Shown here piece after piece: positions 27,601-35,412 of a stretch of DNA of 64,000 nt. The DNA is from Planctomycetaceae bacterium. Its GTDB lineage: Bacteria > Planctomycetota > Planctomycetia > Planctomycetales > Planctomycetaceae. A program made the position numbers and the translations under genes. The first letter of the stretch is position 1; each line of letters begins with the position of its first letter. Location: NCBI GenBank assembly GCA_020638955.1, contig JACKHO010000004.1:310001-374000 (forward strand), given 5' to 3'. The notes under the pieces were generated by a model. The model did not search any database. It worked only from the letters and a program-made list of their open reading frames with translations, and was not told the DNA's origin.

Positions 27601-28380
27601 CGATTCGTCGAGCGAATGGAGAGTTGTATTCGCTTCGGCGAATTCCAGTTCACGTTGTTTGAGACGCTGGTTGAATCTGGCAAATTCATCTGCGGCCAAA
27701 CCGGTCCACAGTTCGCGGAGCTCTTCGGTAATTTCGCGATACTTGGTCGCTTTTCCCGCCTGCGACTGTACCGAGTGCCACTGGGCTTCGGCGTGCGTGA
27801 CGATGTCACGAAAGCGAACGAGGTTTTGTTCCACACGTTCGAGGCGACGCTCGGCTTCGACGCGACGCGATTTGAATTTGCTGATGCCTGCCGCTTCTTC
27901 GAACACCACGCGCCGCGTGGTGGGATTCGCCTGCAGAATTTGATCAACACGGCCCTGCTCGATAATGCTGTACGCAGCGGTTCCGGCCCCGGTTCCCATG
28001 AACAGGTCTTTGACGTCCTTGAGTCGCACCACGGCCTGATTCAGCAGATATTCCGAATCGCCGCTGCGGTACAGGCGTCGTCCAATTTGGACTTCGGTCG
28101 ATTCCGAGGGAAACAGGCCCGTGGAGTTGTCGAATGTCAGTGTCGCTTCAGCGAAGCCACTCGGCTTTCGCCCGGCCGAGCCGTTGAAAATGACGTCCAG
28201 CATGTCCTTGCCGCGCAGGCTCTTGGCGCTCTGGTCGCCCAGAATCCATTTGATGGCGTCAACGACGTTACTCTTACCACTGCCGTTGGGACCAACGACA
28301 CAAGTCACGCCAGAATCGAACTCAAAGCGAGTTCGATCCGCGAAGCTCTTGAATCCAAAAACTTCCAGGGACTTGAGCAT
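24667..28380 (-). CDS. smc: Chromosome segregation protein SMC
   Basis: This is the condensin ATPase that compacts and segregates the chromosome with ScpA and ScpB. The 1237-residue length is slightly above the bacterial norm. The head half has MLKSLEVFGFKSFADRT and Walker A GPNGSGKS (30-37), plus a Q-loop region (IIEQGRVDQILQ). Long Glu/Arg/Gln-rich coiled coils flank a hinge (about 520-690, IGLVRDLLDVPLEWAPVVEVA). The C-terminal head has the signature LLSGGEKTM and Walker B PYCVLDEVDAALDDANV. The C-terminal tail after the D-loop extends into VRFEEVGENGEIHTTRAA. No scpA or scpB lies nearby. Confidence 0.96.
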   Translation of the reverse strand: MLKSLEVFGFKSFADRTRFEFDSGVTCVVGPNGSGKSNVVDAIKWILGDQSAKSLRGKDMLDVIFNGSAGRKPSGFAEATLTFDNSTGLFPSESTEVQIGRRLYRSGDSEYLLNQAVVRLKDVKDLFMGTGAGTAAYSIIEQGRVDQILQANPTTRRVVFEEAAGISKFKSRRVEAERRLERVEQNLVRFRDIVTHAEAQWHSVQSQAGKATKYREITEELRELWTGLAADEFARFNQRLKQRELEFAEANTTLHSLDESMQRVEREQEAADNELQALESELRELQRAGAVERERMASLESTVRHQTVRCNEITVEVSRLRTRRSRLLVEIHSAVNQRDQSRELLTQLEHEFAKAREAVSAKEAEFSLLNKQVGERRSDIAKRRNEFKEKQQHRGTLQEKLITGKSQLDGTIQSEGEAQLKLEQVERNLQQASAERQTRRQALHEAESSCREAKEQHERLAADRNSLLGQQSQADTLLVELRERRSALQARLSILDELESRQEGIAIGVRDILKRAKSSRYPPWNGVIGLVRDLLDVPLEWAPVVEVALGSRAQLVAIKSLGPLLDYLQRGPAAVEGRVGFLSLQEEGAIVEHTDAGVQRKSAPRMSRLDLTGRPGVIARADEVVAEFEGAAGLARRILGDTWIVDGLDVARALMSELTEPCQFVTQEGELLTADGKVFLGTMPHESSIVSRKSELRQLRNEIHQIERGIESCQDRKEILLETLTTHDDRIDEVAEELRTKSLLVTECATQLTGQDREVERLDRSYAEQFRTVESIFARREELEASVLELEGNLETLDAEIASWSQQVESEEAELQETESILADAQSIIRTEQVSLIKLEERLRGLTESQTQLEEVQRTRQAQLSEVDDQLKESQAALSRAELQILRARADSAIHLVEVERVDGEMRGRAGVRQTLLASRTVASRRKNELQTQSRRLAEARHEIEIDLRDIKQQIQVLDSRIQEEYQVTVQELATSDVSAYRVYLEQLREDNEGLTWEELESSNPYEEVRGELEAAVEKLRRRLKALGHVNTDALDTLTEVEERYTRLATQLQDLEEAKYALETIIGRINAESERIFLDTFEVIRVNFIELFRKLFGGGDADIILEDAEDVLDCGIDIVARPPGKELRSISLLSGGEKTMTAVALLFAMFKSKPSPYCVLDEVDAALDDANVDRYAAVLKEFVNMTQFVVITHRKRTMTAANVLYGVTMEQAGVSKRMSVRFEEVGENGEIHTTRAA

Positions 28381-28479
28381 GAAGAATGCTGTTCGGGTGG
28401 GAATAACTCAGCGATGGCGGGAGAAATACCAGCCATCGCTACTGAATTTGAGAGTAAAGTTGAAGCGGGAAGTGTGGGG

Positions 28480-30432
28480 CTAGATCTCATCCACATCGAT
28501 TCCGATGGTTGCCTCCTCTTCGACTTCCTCGGTGTCTGATTTCTCTTTTTCTGGTGGGACGTAATCCGTGACGGGCTTCTGATCTTCCGCGTCGAAAATC
28601 GTGGGCATGAGTCCATCGGTTCCGACATTAATGGCTCGCAGCGTCTCACGGTCATGTTCGAGGTCTTCGGCAGGCCGTTCGTATCGCCGTCCGGCTCGCG
28701 GCATTTCGTCGATTGCGATTTTGCCAGCGAGGTTATGCTGCTCCTCGGCCTGGACCAGCATTTGGGCGATTTCGGGATAGCCCGCTCCCAGGTCCGAGGC
28801 CGCCATAATGATATCCACGACGCGCGGCGAGACTTCTCGCACCTGTGTTCTCTCACCAGGGGCAATTCGTTTGACGAGAACTTTGTCCCCTTGCGTGGAG
28901 CCTTGAATCATGACGTGACTACCAGCTCGCAAGTACAGCGGCATTTGCAGTTCCTGGTTGGCTCCGAAGACAACAATTTCCGCCTTCTTGTGACGCGTCA
29001 GGTGGATGAGAGGTTCACCTTCAACATCGACAGGATGCAATGTGAATCCACCGGGCAGTTGCGGCCGTCCCTGATCGTCGAGCGACTTGGCCTCTGGCGT
29101 GTAATTCGCAAATCCTTCCGGCATCATGACTGCTGCAATGGCATAGTCATTGGGGGCAATTGTGGACAACGCACGGAATGCTCCGTAACGCGTTTCGACG
29201 CTCTCATGCGACAACAGTTCGCGAAGGGCCTCCGCCGATGAGCCGTTTTCGAGGGTTGCCAAAGCGGCCAGTGCGAAGACGCGGAATGCCGGTTCGGTAG
29301 CTGCTGCTTCCTTCAACTCGGGAACGCCGTCAGACTTGCCAAGATATGCGAGTGCGACCGCTGAATGAAAACGTGCTTCGAGTGAGCTGGCTCCCAGTCC
29401 CGTCTTTAGGATAGGAATTGCCTCTGTACCAATGGCCTCCAGTTGGAGAGCCGCGAGTTCTGCTGTGGGGCCGAGTCGAATTTCCTGACCGAGTTGCTGC
29501 ATGCGTAAATGCTTCTCCACAGGAGTTTCAGACAGGATCATGTTGCGGACCACCTGCAGGTAACGCGGATAGTTGTCGCGATACCGTTCGTGGACCTTAA
29601 GCTGCAGAATGGTGTGGTTCTGGGCTTTCGCGAGAGGCTGTTGGATTCCGTGCTTGTCGAAGTCGTGAAAACGTCGACCAATACGACTGGCCAACTGAGA
29701 CGACATTCGCACGGTACGGTATTCGTTGCGGATGCCCACAGTAAGCAGGCGGTCATCCCCAACGAAAATCGCTCCGCCGGGGATGATCCCCCGACGCAGA
29801 CCACGGCCTTCTTCGTCACCTTCGCCGAGCGCCTCCACCATGACGTGTCCACGGCTGATGGCCAGGTCGTGACCTTCCCGCACTTGACCGCCCAACAACT
29901 CGTGTACAGTCATGTGAGTGGGCATGAGAAAGCCGCCGGCCAGACTCTTGGCTTCGCTGCCGTCGGGCAGTTGGACCTGCACGTCCACCTTCTCCCCCTT
30001 CCGGATGATGGGGGGCAAATACGCAGTCACAATGACCAATGCCGTCTCTGACGAAGCCAGATACGTTTGTGGGTCTTCAATTTCCTGAATGCGCAGCTCC
30101 GACAGTAACTCGCGACGATAAGGTGATTCAGGCGGATTCTCGCCTGTCCCATCCAGGCGGTTCACGAGGCCGATTCCCTGGACCTTGATGTAACCCAGTG
30201 TCGAGTCAGCGATTTTGATGTAATCACCCACAAAGCGGGGTTGACCTTCTTCACCACGCAGGGCGGATCGCACGTTGTTTCGACGCTCCTTCTCCTGATC
30301 ATAAAACGGGTTAAGGTTTTTGATGGAGCTGAATGTCAAGGGAGTCGAGCACCCCGGAACGAGCAGCGCGGTGAGCGCGAATGCTGCGACGAAACCGAAG
30401 AGAGTGACGCGATGGGACCGAAGACGAAGCAT
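28480..30432 (-). CDS. Lipoprotein with FlgI (P-ring)-like domain and HEAT repeats
   Basis: The start is placed at ATG 30430-30432 because GGAGA lies just upstream. This gives a signal peptide with lipobox VPGC (Cys28) and 650 residues. Residues about 60-330 resemble the flagellar P-ring protein FlgI: YIKVQGIGLVNRLDGTGENP, LVIVTAYLPPIIRKGEKVDV, SEAKSLAGGFLMPT. A HEAT-like repeat block follows (about 340-450, SSLEARFHSAVALAYLGKSD). The C-terminal part has an acidic tail (EEVEEEATIGIDVDEI). FlgI is normally about 370 residues without HEAT repeats, and it is a periplasmic ring protein rather than a lipoprotein. No other flagellar gene is present, so the role may be structural in the envelope. 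Confidence 0.75.
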   Translation of the reverse strand: MLRLRSHRVTLFGFVAAFALTALLVPGCSTPLTFSSIKNLNPFYDQEKERRNNVRSALRGEEGQPRFVGDYIKIADSTLGYIKVQGIGLVNRLDGTGENPPESPYRRELLSELRIQEIEDPQTYLASSETALVIVTAYLPPIIRKGEKVDVQVQLPDGSEAKSLAGGFLMPTHMTVHELLGGQVREGHDLAISRGHVMVEALGEGDEEGRGLRRGIIPGGAIFVGDDRLLTVGIRNEYRTVRMSSQLASRIGRRFHDFDKHGIQQPLAKAQNHTILQLKVHERYRDNYPRYLQVVRNMILSETPVEKHLRMQQLGQEIRLGPTAELAALQLEAIGTEAIPILKTGLGASSLEARFHSAVALAYLGKSDGVPELKEAAATEPAFRVFALAALATLENGSSAEALRELLSHESVETRYGAFRALSTIAPNDYAIAAVMMPEGFANYTPEAKSLDDQGRPQLPGGFTLHPVDVEGEPLIHLTRHKKAEIVVFGANQELQMPLYLRAGSHVMIQGSTQGDKVLVKRIAPGERTQVREVSPRVVDIIMAASDLGAGYPEIAQMLVQAEEQHNLAGKIAIDEMPRAGRRYERPAEDLEHDRETLRAINVGTDGLMPTIFDAEDQKPVTDYVPPEKEKSDTEEVEEEATIGIDVDEI

Positions 30433-30761
30433 AGATTTCTCCATGCGCCACCGCTCCACAGGACGTGGAAGGGCAACCGGCGCGAGAAATTCCGGGTGGA
30501 AATGGGAAAGGATTGGGAAAATACGGTCGAGTTTTCTCAAGCGTCAATAGGGTGTCGACCGAGGGGAACCGCCGGAGCAAACGGTCGGCAGAATGTGCGT
30601 CTATGAGACCCCGCCTCCTTCCTGGACTCTCCGTTTTGCCATTCCCCCGTAGACGCTGAACCTCCGCTGTTCGTCGAGTATGGGATTTTGGGACGGGCCG
30701 GAATACACTACTGAGATGCGGACCATCCGCATTCTCCGTCCCTCCAACTGTGAGTCCCGCC
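30433..30761. promoter_or_regulatory. Divergent intergenic region with a palindrome
   Basis: The 329 bases between the divergent FlgI-like and TauD-like genes contain no convincing gene. The most regular element is ATGCGGA-CCA-TCCGCAT at 30716-30732, 30 bases before the dioxygenase ATG. It could be an operator or an mRNA hairpin. Promoters for both directions must lie here, but I cannot place them with confidence. Confidence 0.35.
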
Positions 30762-31757
30762 ATGTTGTCGAATTTCCCGGTCGAAGGTCAGCAGTCTTAT
30801 GATGACACGACATTTCCGTTTGTGATCAACGGGGCAAATCACCCCGAAGCGGTCGGACGGTTCGGAGAATGGGTAAGTGAGTATCGCGATGAACTTCTCG
30901 ATCTAATGACGAAACATGGTGCTGTGCTCCTTCGCGGATTCCCCGTCGATGGCATCCCGGACTTTGATACGTGTGTCACCGCGCTGGGACTGGAAAACTT
31001 TCCCTACAAGAAGTCGCTCTCAAATGCGGTCCGCGTCAACAAGACAGAGCGGGTCTTCACTGCGAATGAGGCGCCGTCAACTGCGCAGATTTTGTTCCAC
31101 CATGAAATGGCTCAGACGCCGCTGTTTCCAGAACACATTATGTTCTACTGTGAAAAGCCGGCTGATGCAGGTGGCGCGACTCCCATTTGCCGTTCCGATG
31201 TTCTCTATGACCGTTTGAAAGCAGAGTGTCCCGAGTTCCTGCAGAAGTGCGAAGACGCGGGACTCAAGTACACCAACGTCATGCCCTCAGACAACGACGC
31301 CCAGTCCGGCCTGGGACGAAGCTGGAGGAGCACACTCGGCGTGGAGACTAAAGAGGAAGCAGAAGGACGCCTGCGGGATCTTGGTTACTCGTGGGAATGG
31401 CAGGAAGATGGTTGCCTGAAAGCGACGACACCACAACTTCCCGCAGTCATGGAAATCTCACCGGGTCGTTCGACGTTCTTCAACCAAATCATTGCCGCAT
31501 ACTGTGGCTGGAAAGACGAACGGAACGATCCCTCCAAGGCCATCCGACATGGTGATGAAACCCCGTTGGATGCCGCCGCCGTACTGCGTTGTGCGGAAAT
31601 TGCGGAAGAGATCGCATTCGACGTTCCGTGGCAGGCGGGCGACATTGCCCTCATCGACAACCGGATTGCCATGCACGCCCGACGTCCATTTAAGGGAAGT
31701 CGGAAAGTTCTGGCCTCCCTGGGAACCATGCGGCGGCAAAGTTTTGTATCTTCCTGA
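30762..31757 (+). CDS. TauD/TfdA-family Fe(II)/2-oxoglutarate dioxygenase
   Basis: This 331-residue protein (from ATG 30762; an in-frame GTG at 30750 is less likely) has the clavaminate-synthase/TauD fold. Iron ligands are His113 and Glu115 in LFHHEMAQTP and a distal His in NRIAMHARRPF. Arg residues near RRPFKGSRKVLASL fit the 2-oxoglutarate site. The HxE form of the facial triad, rather than HxD, is typical of the clavaminate/SyrP-like subgroup, which often hydroxylates amino acid side chains. The substrate is unknown. purU follows after 50 bases on the same strand. Confidence 0.85.
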   Translation: MLSNFPVEGQQSYDDTTFPFVINGANHPEAVGRFGEWVSEYRDELLDLMTKHGAVLLRGFPVDGIPDFDTCVTALGLENFPYKKSLSNAVRVNKTERVFTANEAPSTAQILFHHEMAQTPLFPEHIMFYCEKPADAGGATPICRSDVLYDRLKAECPEFLQKCEDAGLKYTNVMPSDNDAQSGLGRSWRSTLGVETKEEAEGRLRDLGYSWEWQEDGCLKATTPQLPAVMEISPGRSTFFNQIIAAYCGWKDERNDPSKAIRHGDETPLDAAAVLRCAEIAEEIAFDVPWQAGDIALIDNRIAMHARRPFKGSRKVLASLGTMRRQSFVSS

Positions 31758-31807
31758 CCGTTCATCTACAGGTTCGTTCCGCACTTCGCCCGCCGCGGGC
31801 TCGTCTC

Positions 31808-32671
31808 ATGCAAGTTACCATTACTGCCGTTGGTCCCGATAATCGTGGCCTTGCCGATCCCATTATTCACCTCGTGACGGGAGCAGGCGCCAATATCCAC
31901 GAAATCCAAATGTACGACCGCGACTCCGAGCAGCTCTTCGCGATGCTCATTCGGATTGAATGGTCAAGTTCCACAACCATTGCCGACTTGCGGGCCGAAC
32001 TTGAAGCCATTGGTCAGCAGAAGGGACTGAGCGTGCGGGTCTGGAGTCGTGAGGAACAGCAGCATGTGCCGCGTGTGGCTTTGTGTACGACCTATCGGAG
32101 TGAACCGGCGCGCGCTGTACTTGAAGGAGTACAATCGGAAATACTCAACGCCAGCGTGCCCGTCATCATCGGAAACAGAAACGCTTGTGCCGGGTTGGCA
32201 GAGGAGTTTGATGTCGAGTTCCACAACATTGGAGACGCGGCAGGGAATCCCGACAATCGCCGACTCGTGACGTTATTGGACGAGTACGACATCGACTACG
32301 TGGTTCTGGCCCGTTACATGCGTGTGCTGCCGGCGCAGGTTTGCTGGGAATTCGCCGGAGGGCGCATTATCAATTTGCACCACGGACTGCTCCCCCCTTT
32401 TCCGGGATTCCGTCCCTATCAGGATGCGTACACCCACAACATGCTGACGTATGGGGCGACCATTCACTTCATCGTCCCTGAACTGGATGCTGGCAACCAG
32501 ATTATTCATCAAAACACATTCACTGTATTCCCGGGCACACCACTCGAAGACATCGTGAAGGTGGGTGAAACCGAGCACGAACCGGAATGCCTCGTTGAAG
32601 GCTTGCGCCGCGTACTCGACCGCGAAGTGGAATTGCACTTCCATCGTGTGGTACGGGTGAACAAGTCGTAG
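31808..32671 (+). CDS. purU: Formyltetrahydrofolate deformylase
   Basis: This enzyme hydrolyses 10-formyl-tetrahydrofolate to formate and tetrahydrofolate, balancing one-carbon pools and feeding formate to PurT. The 287-residue protein has an N-terminal ACT domain (about 1-80, VGPDNRGLADPIIHLV) and a formyltransferase-fold domain with VALCTTYRSEPARAVLEG and YVVLARYMRVLP. The catalytic region is INLHHGLLPPFPGFRPYQDA, with Asn and His, plus the Asp in PELDAGNQIIHQ. The length and motifs match PurU. The family's usual INIHHSFLP reads INLHHGLLP here. Confidence 0.92.
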   Translation: MQVTITAVGPDNRGLADPIIHLVTGAGANIHEIQMYDRDSEQLFAMLIRIEWSSSTTIADLRAELEAIGQQKGLSVRVWSREEQQHVPRVALCTTYRSEPARAVLEGVQSEILNASVPVIIGNRNACAGLAEEFDVEFHNIGDAAGNPDNRRLVTLLDEYDIDYVVLARYMRVLPAQVCWEFAGGRIINLHHGLLPPFPGFRPYQDAYTHNMLTYGATIHFIVPELDAGNQIIHQNTFTVFPGTPLEDIVKVGETEHEPECLVEGLRRVLDREVELHFHRVVRVNKS

Positions 32672-32691
32672 GTGTCAGAACTTGATTGTAG

Positions 32692-32793
32692 GGTGGGTGG
32701 AGTCCGCGTCATCCAGAACGGTGTATGACGGAAGTCTTCCTATGCAAAAAGCAGCACGACGTTTCGGTGACGCACTCGCGGACGTAACCCACC
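32692..32793. repeat. Intergenic inverted-repeat element between convergent genes
   Basis: Two nested pairs of arms occur: GGTGGGT (32692-32698) with ACCCACC (32787-32793), and GTCCGCG (32702-32708) with CGCGGAC (32777-32783). The loop of about 70 bases has no gene. It lies between the convergent purU and DUF1643 genes. It looks like a dispersed palindromic element acting as a terminator for both. Confidence 0.5.
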
Positions 32794-32844
32794 ATAATGC
32801 GGCTGCCTTTCGCACACACCCGGCAAATGCTTCAGGGCCTTTAT

Positions 32845-33396
32845 TCACTCTTCCTCTGGCCAGTAATCAATCGGCGTGAGCGCCTTGGGCAAATACAGGG
32901 GATGGCTTGGGAAGCCTTCCTTGGTCTGCCGCAGGCAAGTGACGTGATGGCCTTCGAGAAGCTCCCGCATTTGCTGATGTCGATCTGCGAGCTTCGAGTG
33001 CGTCCCCCAGCAACAGACGACAGTCTTCGCGTGCTTGACCCCCAATTTGATGTACGTGTTGTTCAGCGAACCGGTGGGATCGTCCACCTGTTTGAGACCT
33101 TTGGGATCGGTGCTGCGAAGGCCGAAAATGTTGAGCATAATGAACCCGCCATACCCCCAGTCATGGGCGTAAATCTGACAGCGGTTGACGGTGGGGTCGT
33201 TCTGCAATTCCGTCGCCGTCGAGGGATTCAGGCCGATGAACGCGACGACATCAGCAGCGGAACGAGCATCCCACGTGCGCTGCAGAAAGAAACGGTACTT
33301 CTCCGTTTCATCATACACCGCGACAGATTCCATTCCGCCGACAGCATGCTTCCGCACCACGACACCGGAACGCTCCAGTTTCAGCTTCTTTGCCAT
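32845..33396 (-). CDS. DUF1643 domain protein
   Basis: This 183-residue soluble protein has the DUF1643 hallmarks YRFFLQRTWD, FIGLNPSTATELQNDPTVNRC, GYGGFIMLNIFGLRSTDP and CCWGTHSK. Function is not known; members occur in phages, plasmids and chromosomes. A GGGAGG lies 7 bases before ATG. The last helix and the YLPKALTPIDYWPE end are as in the family, so it appears complete. Confidence 0.85.
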   Translation of the reverse strand: MAKKLKLERSGVVVRKHAVGGMESVAVYDETEKYRFFLQRTWDARSAADVVAFIGLNPSTATELQNDPTVNRCQIYAHDWGYGGFIMLNIFGLRSTDPKGLKQVDDPTGSLNNTYIKLGVKHAKTVVCCWGTHSKLADRHQQMRELLEGHHVTCLRQTKEGFPSHPLYLPKALTPIDYWPEEE

Positions 33397-33422
33397 CGCA
33401 ATTGCCTCCCTGCGAAATCAGT

Positions 33423-34745
33423 CTAAGCCGAAGGAAACGCGTAGCCTTCGCGGCGGCCGTAGGTGTATTCCAGCCAGCCGTTGGCGGTGTCGTTGTCGAC
33501 GAATCGCCATGCCTGCGGGTCCCACTTGAGGGACTTGCCGCCCAGTTCTTCGCCGTGTCGGTAGGCCAGGTTGCCGAGATGGCATACGGCCGCAGTTCGG
33601 GCTCCGGTTTCGATGGGGCAGTTCGGCTGCTCGCGAGTTTTGATGCAGTTCACCCAATCCTGACGATGCCCGCCATGGCCGCCGCCGGGCGATTTGTAGA
33701 GGTGGATTTCATCATCGCCAATCGGCGTTTGGATGATTTCACCCGGTGTGCTTTCCAGCTTGCCGCGGTTCACGCGGACTTCACCATCTTCGCCGACGAA
33801 CTCGACGCCGAACGTGCCGCCGTGAATAACCTCGACGCCATTGGCATAACGGAAGCGAACGCCATGGCCCGACTTCGGATCTTCCGGCGGAATGACTTCG
33901 ACGGGGCCGGACTTGTCCATGCCGAGTCCCCATTGCGCGATGTCGAAGTGGTGGGCGCCCCAGTCGGTCATGCCGCCACCACCGTACTCGCTGTAATTCC
34001 GCCACGCGGGGAAATGGTCATGCATCCCACGAGGACTGAGGACCGAACTGTAGTCACGCACGGGAGCCGGACCGAGCCAGCGGTCCCAGTCGAGGCCCGG
34101 TTCCATTTCTTCACCGGCGAGATCACACGGCTTCGGCGGTCCGCCGACATTGACGCGAACTTCCTTTAGCTTGCCAATGTGACCATTCCGCACCAGTTCA
34201 CAGGCGTAGCGGAAGTTGTTGTCCGAGCGTTGTTGTGAACCAGTCTGAAACACAATCTTGGATGCATTCACCGCCTCAACAACGGCCTGGCATTCCATAA
34301 TGGTGTTGCAGAGCGGCTTCTCGCAGTAGATATCTTTTCCTGCTTTGCACGCATCCATAATGATGGTGCCGTGCCAGTGGTCGGGAGTGGCAATGGCCAC
34401 GGCATCAATGTCATCTCGGGCCAGCAGTTCGCGATAGTCAACGTAGCTCTGACAATCACCACTGCCGTTGGCTTCATCGACACGCTTCTTCCCGGAGTCG
34501 CGACGGGTGCGGTCGACATCACACACGGCGACGACTTGCAGTTCCGGCATTTTGACAAAGTGCGGCAAATGCGAGCCGAACATCATTTTGCCAATGCCGA
34601 TCAGACCGATGTTAATCCGTTCATTCGCCGCCGCTTTCGTGTCATCCCCGAGTGCCCGGCTCGAAACAATCAGCGGCACGGCCAAGGAAGCAGAAGCACC
34701 CTGCAGGAACCGACGACGCGAAACAGAATGGGAATGCGAATTCAT
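33423..34745 (-). CDS. Tat-exported Gfo/Idh/MocA oxidoreductase
   Basis: This 440-residue protein starts at ATG 34743-34745 with AGGAG upstream. The twin-arginine motif RRRFLQG (10-16) and hydrophobic stretch indicate Tat export with folded NAD(P) cofactor. The Rossmann domain has INIGLIGIGKMMFGSH and VVAVCDVD. EKPLCNT carries the Lys-Pro of the active site, and the C-terminal Gfo/Idh domain contains WGAHHFDIAQWGL. Such proteins oxidise or rearrange sugars in the periplasm of planctomycetes and often act with DUF1080 proteins. The ORF could be read from 34805, but the added residues would spoil the Tat signal. Confidence 0.92.
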   Translation of the reverse strand: MNSHSHSVSRRRFLQGASASLAVPLIVSSRALGDDTKAAANERINIGLIGIGKMMFGSHLPHFVKMPELQVVAVCDVDRTRRDSGKKRVDEANGSGDCQSYVDYRELLARDDIDAVAIATPDHWHGTIIMDACKAGKDIYCEKPLCNTIMECQAVVEAVNASKIVFQTGSQQRSDNNFRYACELVRNGHIGKLKEVRVNVGGPPKPCDLAGEEMEPGLDWDRWLGPAPVRDYSSVLSPRGMHDHFPAWRNYSEYGGGGMTDWGAHHFDIAQWGLGMDKSGPVEVIPPEDPKSGHGVRFRYANGVEVIHGGTFGVEFVGEDGEVRVNRGKLESTPGEIIQTPIGDDEIHLYKSPGGGHGGHRQDWVNCIKTREQPNCPIETGARTAAVCHLGNLAYRHGEELGGKSLKWDPQAWRFVDNDTANGWLEYTYGRREGYAFPSA

Positions 34746-34887
34746 AGCGAATGACTCCTGCTGACGGACAGACCGGGCGACGAAATGAACAGTGACAATA
34801 CTCAAGCAGAGCGGGAATTGCCATGACGTCGGCGAACCTGACTGAGCGTTCTGTACGACTCAATGTTCACGCATTCAGCGAACCAGT

Positions 34888-34916
34888 GTGGCATTGCTGT
34901 CTATTTCTTGTACAAT
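34888..34916 (+). promoter_or_regulatory. Candidate sigma-70 promoter for the signalling cassette
   Basis: GTGGCA (34888-34893), a 17-base spacer, and TACAAT (34911-34916). A start near 34923 would give a 70-base leader to the receiver-phosphatase gene. The -10 is 5 of 6 and the -35 is 4 of 6. Confidence 0.4.
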
Positions 34917-35171
34917 GCGGGCGGGGTTGCACCGTGAAGCAGCCTCAGCATTGGACCAGAGGGTTGTGCCTTCGCAGAATTGAAAGCTCATTATGAGTGA
35001 CCTGCTGCGAGTACTGCTGATTGACGACGACGAGGACAGTGCCCCACTCACTCGTGGAATGCTCTCGCGAGTTGTCGGTCTGAACTTTGATGTGGAATGG
35101 GCGCCCGACTTCGAGATGGGGTTGGAGCGATTGCTGTCAAACGCTCATGACGTGTGCCTTGTAAGTTGTGA

Positions 35172-35405
35172 TGGTCGTGATTGGCGGGGATTTTTGGGAG
35201 AATTTGTTCGCCTGAAAGTGGCGGCCCAAAAGGAACAGGAGATGGCCTGGCAGGGACATCTCCTGGGGAGAATGGAGTTCGTTCTGTGCCCTGATCGCGA
35301 TTTGATGATCGACGCGGAGCTGGGAACACATTCTCTCGTCTTCTGGGTCATCCCGTACAGTCGCCAGAGCACGACACGTTGTCGGAGCTCGTTTCCACAA
35401 GGCAG
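35172..35405 (+). ncRNA. Predicted bridge RNA of the IS110 element
   Basis: IS110 elements encode a bridge RNA in the non-coding left end, with one loop for the target and one for the donor. Here a 7-bp stem TTTTGGG/CCCAAAA (35192-35198, 35225-35231) and an 8-bp stem AGGAGATG/CATCTCCT (35237-35244, 35257-35264) are followed by guide-like words. TGTGCC (35285-35290) equals the left target up to the first core base. GGAG (35316-35319) is complementary to core plus CC of the right target. ACAGTCGC (35357-35364) equals the left donor. ACAAG (35397-35401) is complementary to core plus TGT of the right donor. Order target loop then donor loop is as in IS621. RNA ends are estimates. Confidence 0.65.
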
Positions 35406-35412
35406 GGAGATC

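Noticed and set aside
27466..28539. A 357-codon plus-strand open frame
   Set aside because: It lies antisense to smc over the Walker A end and has no recognisable protein features.
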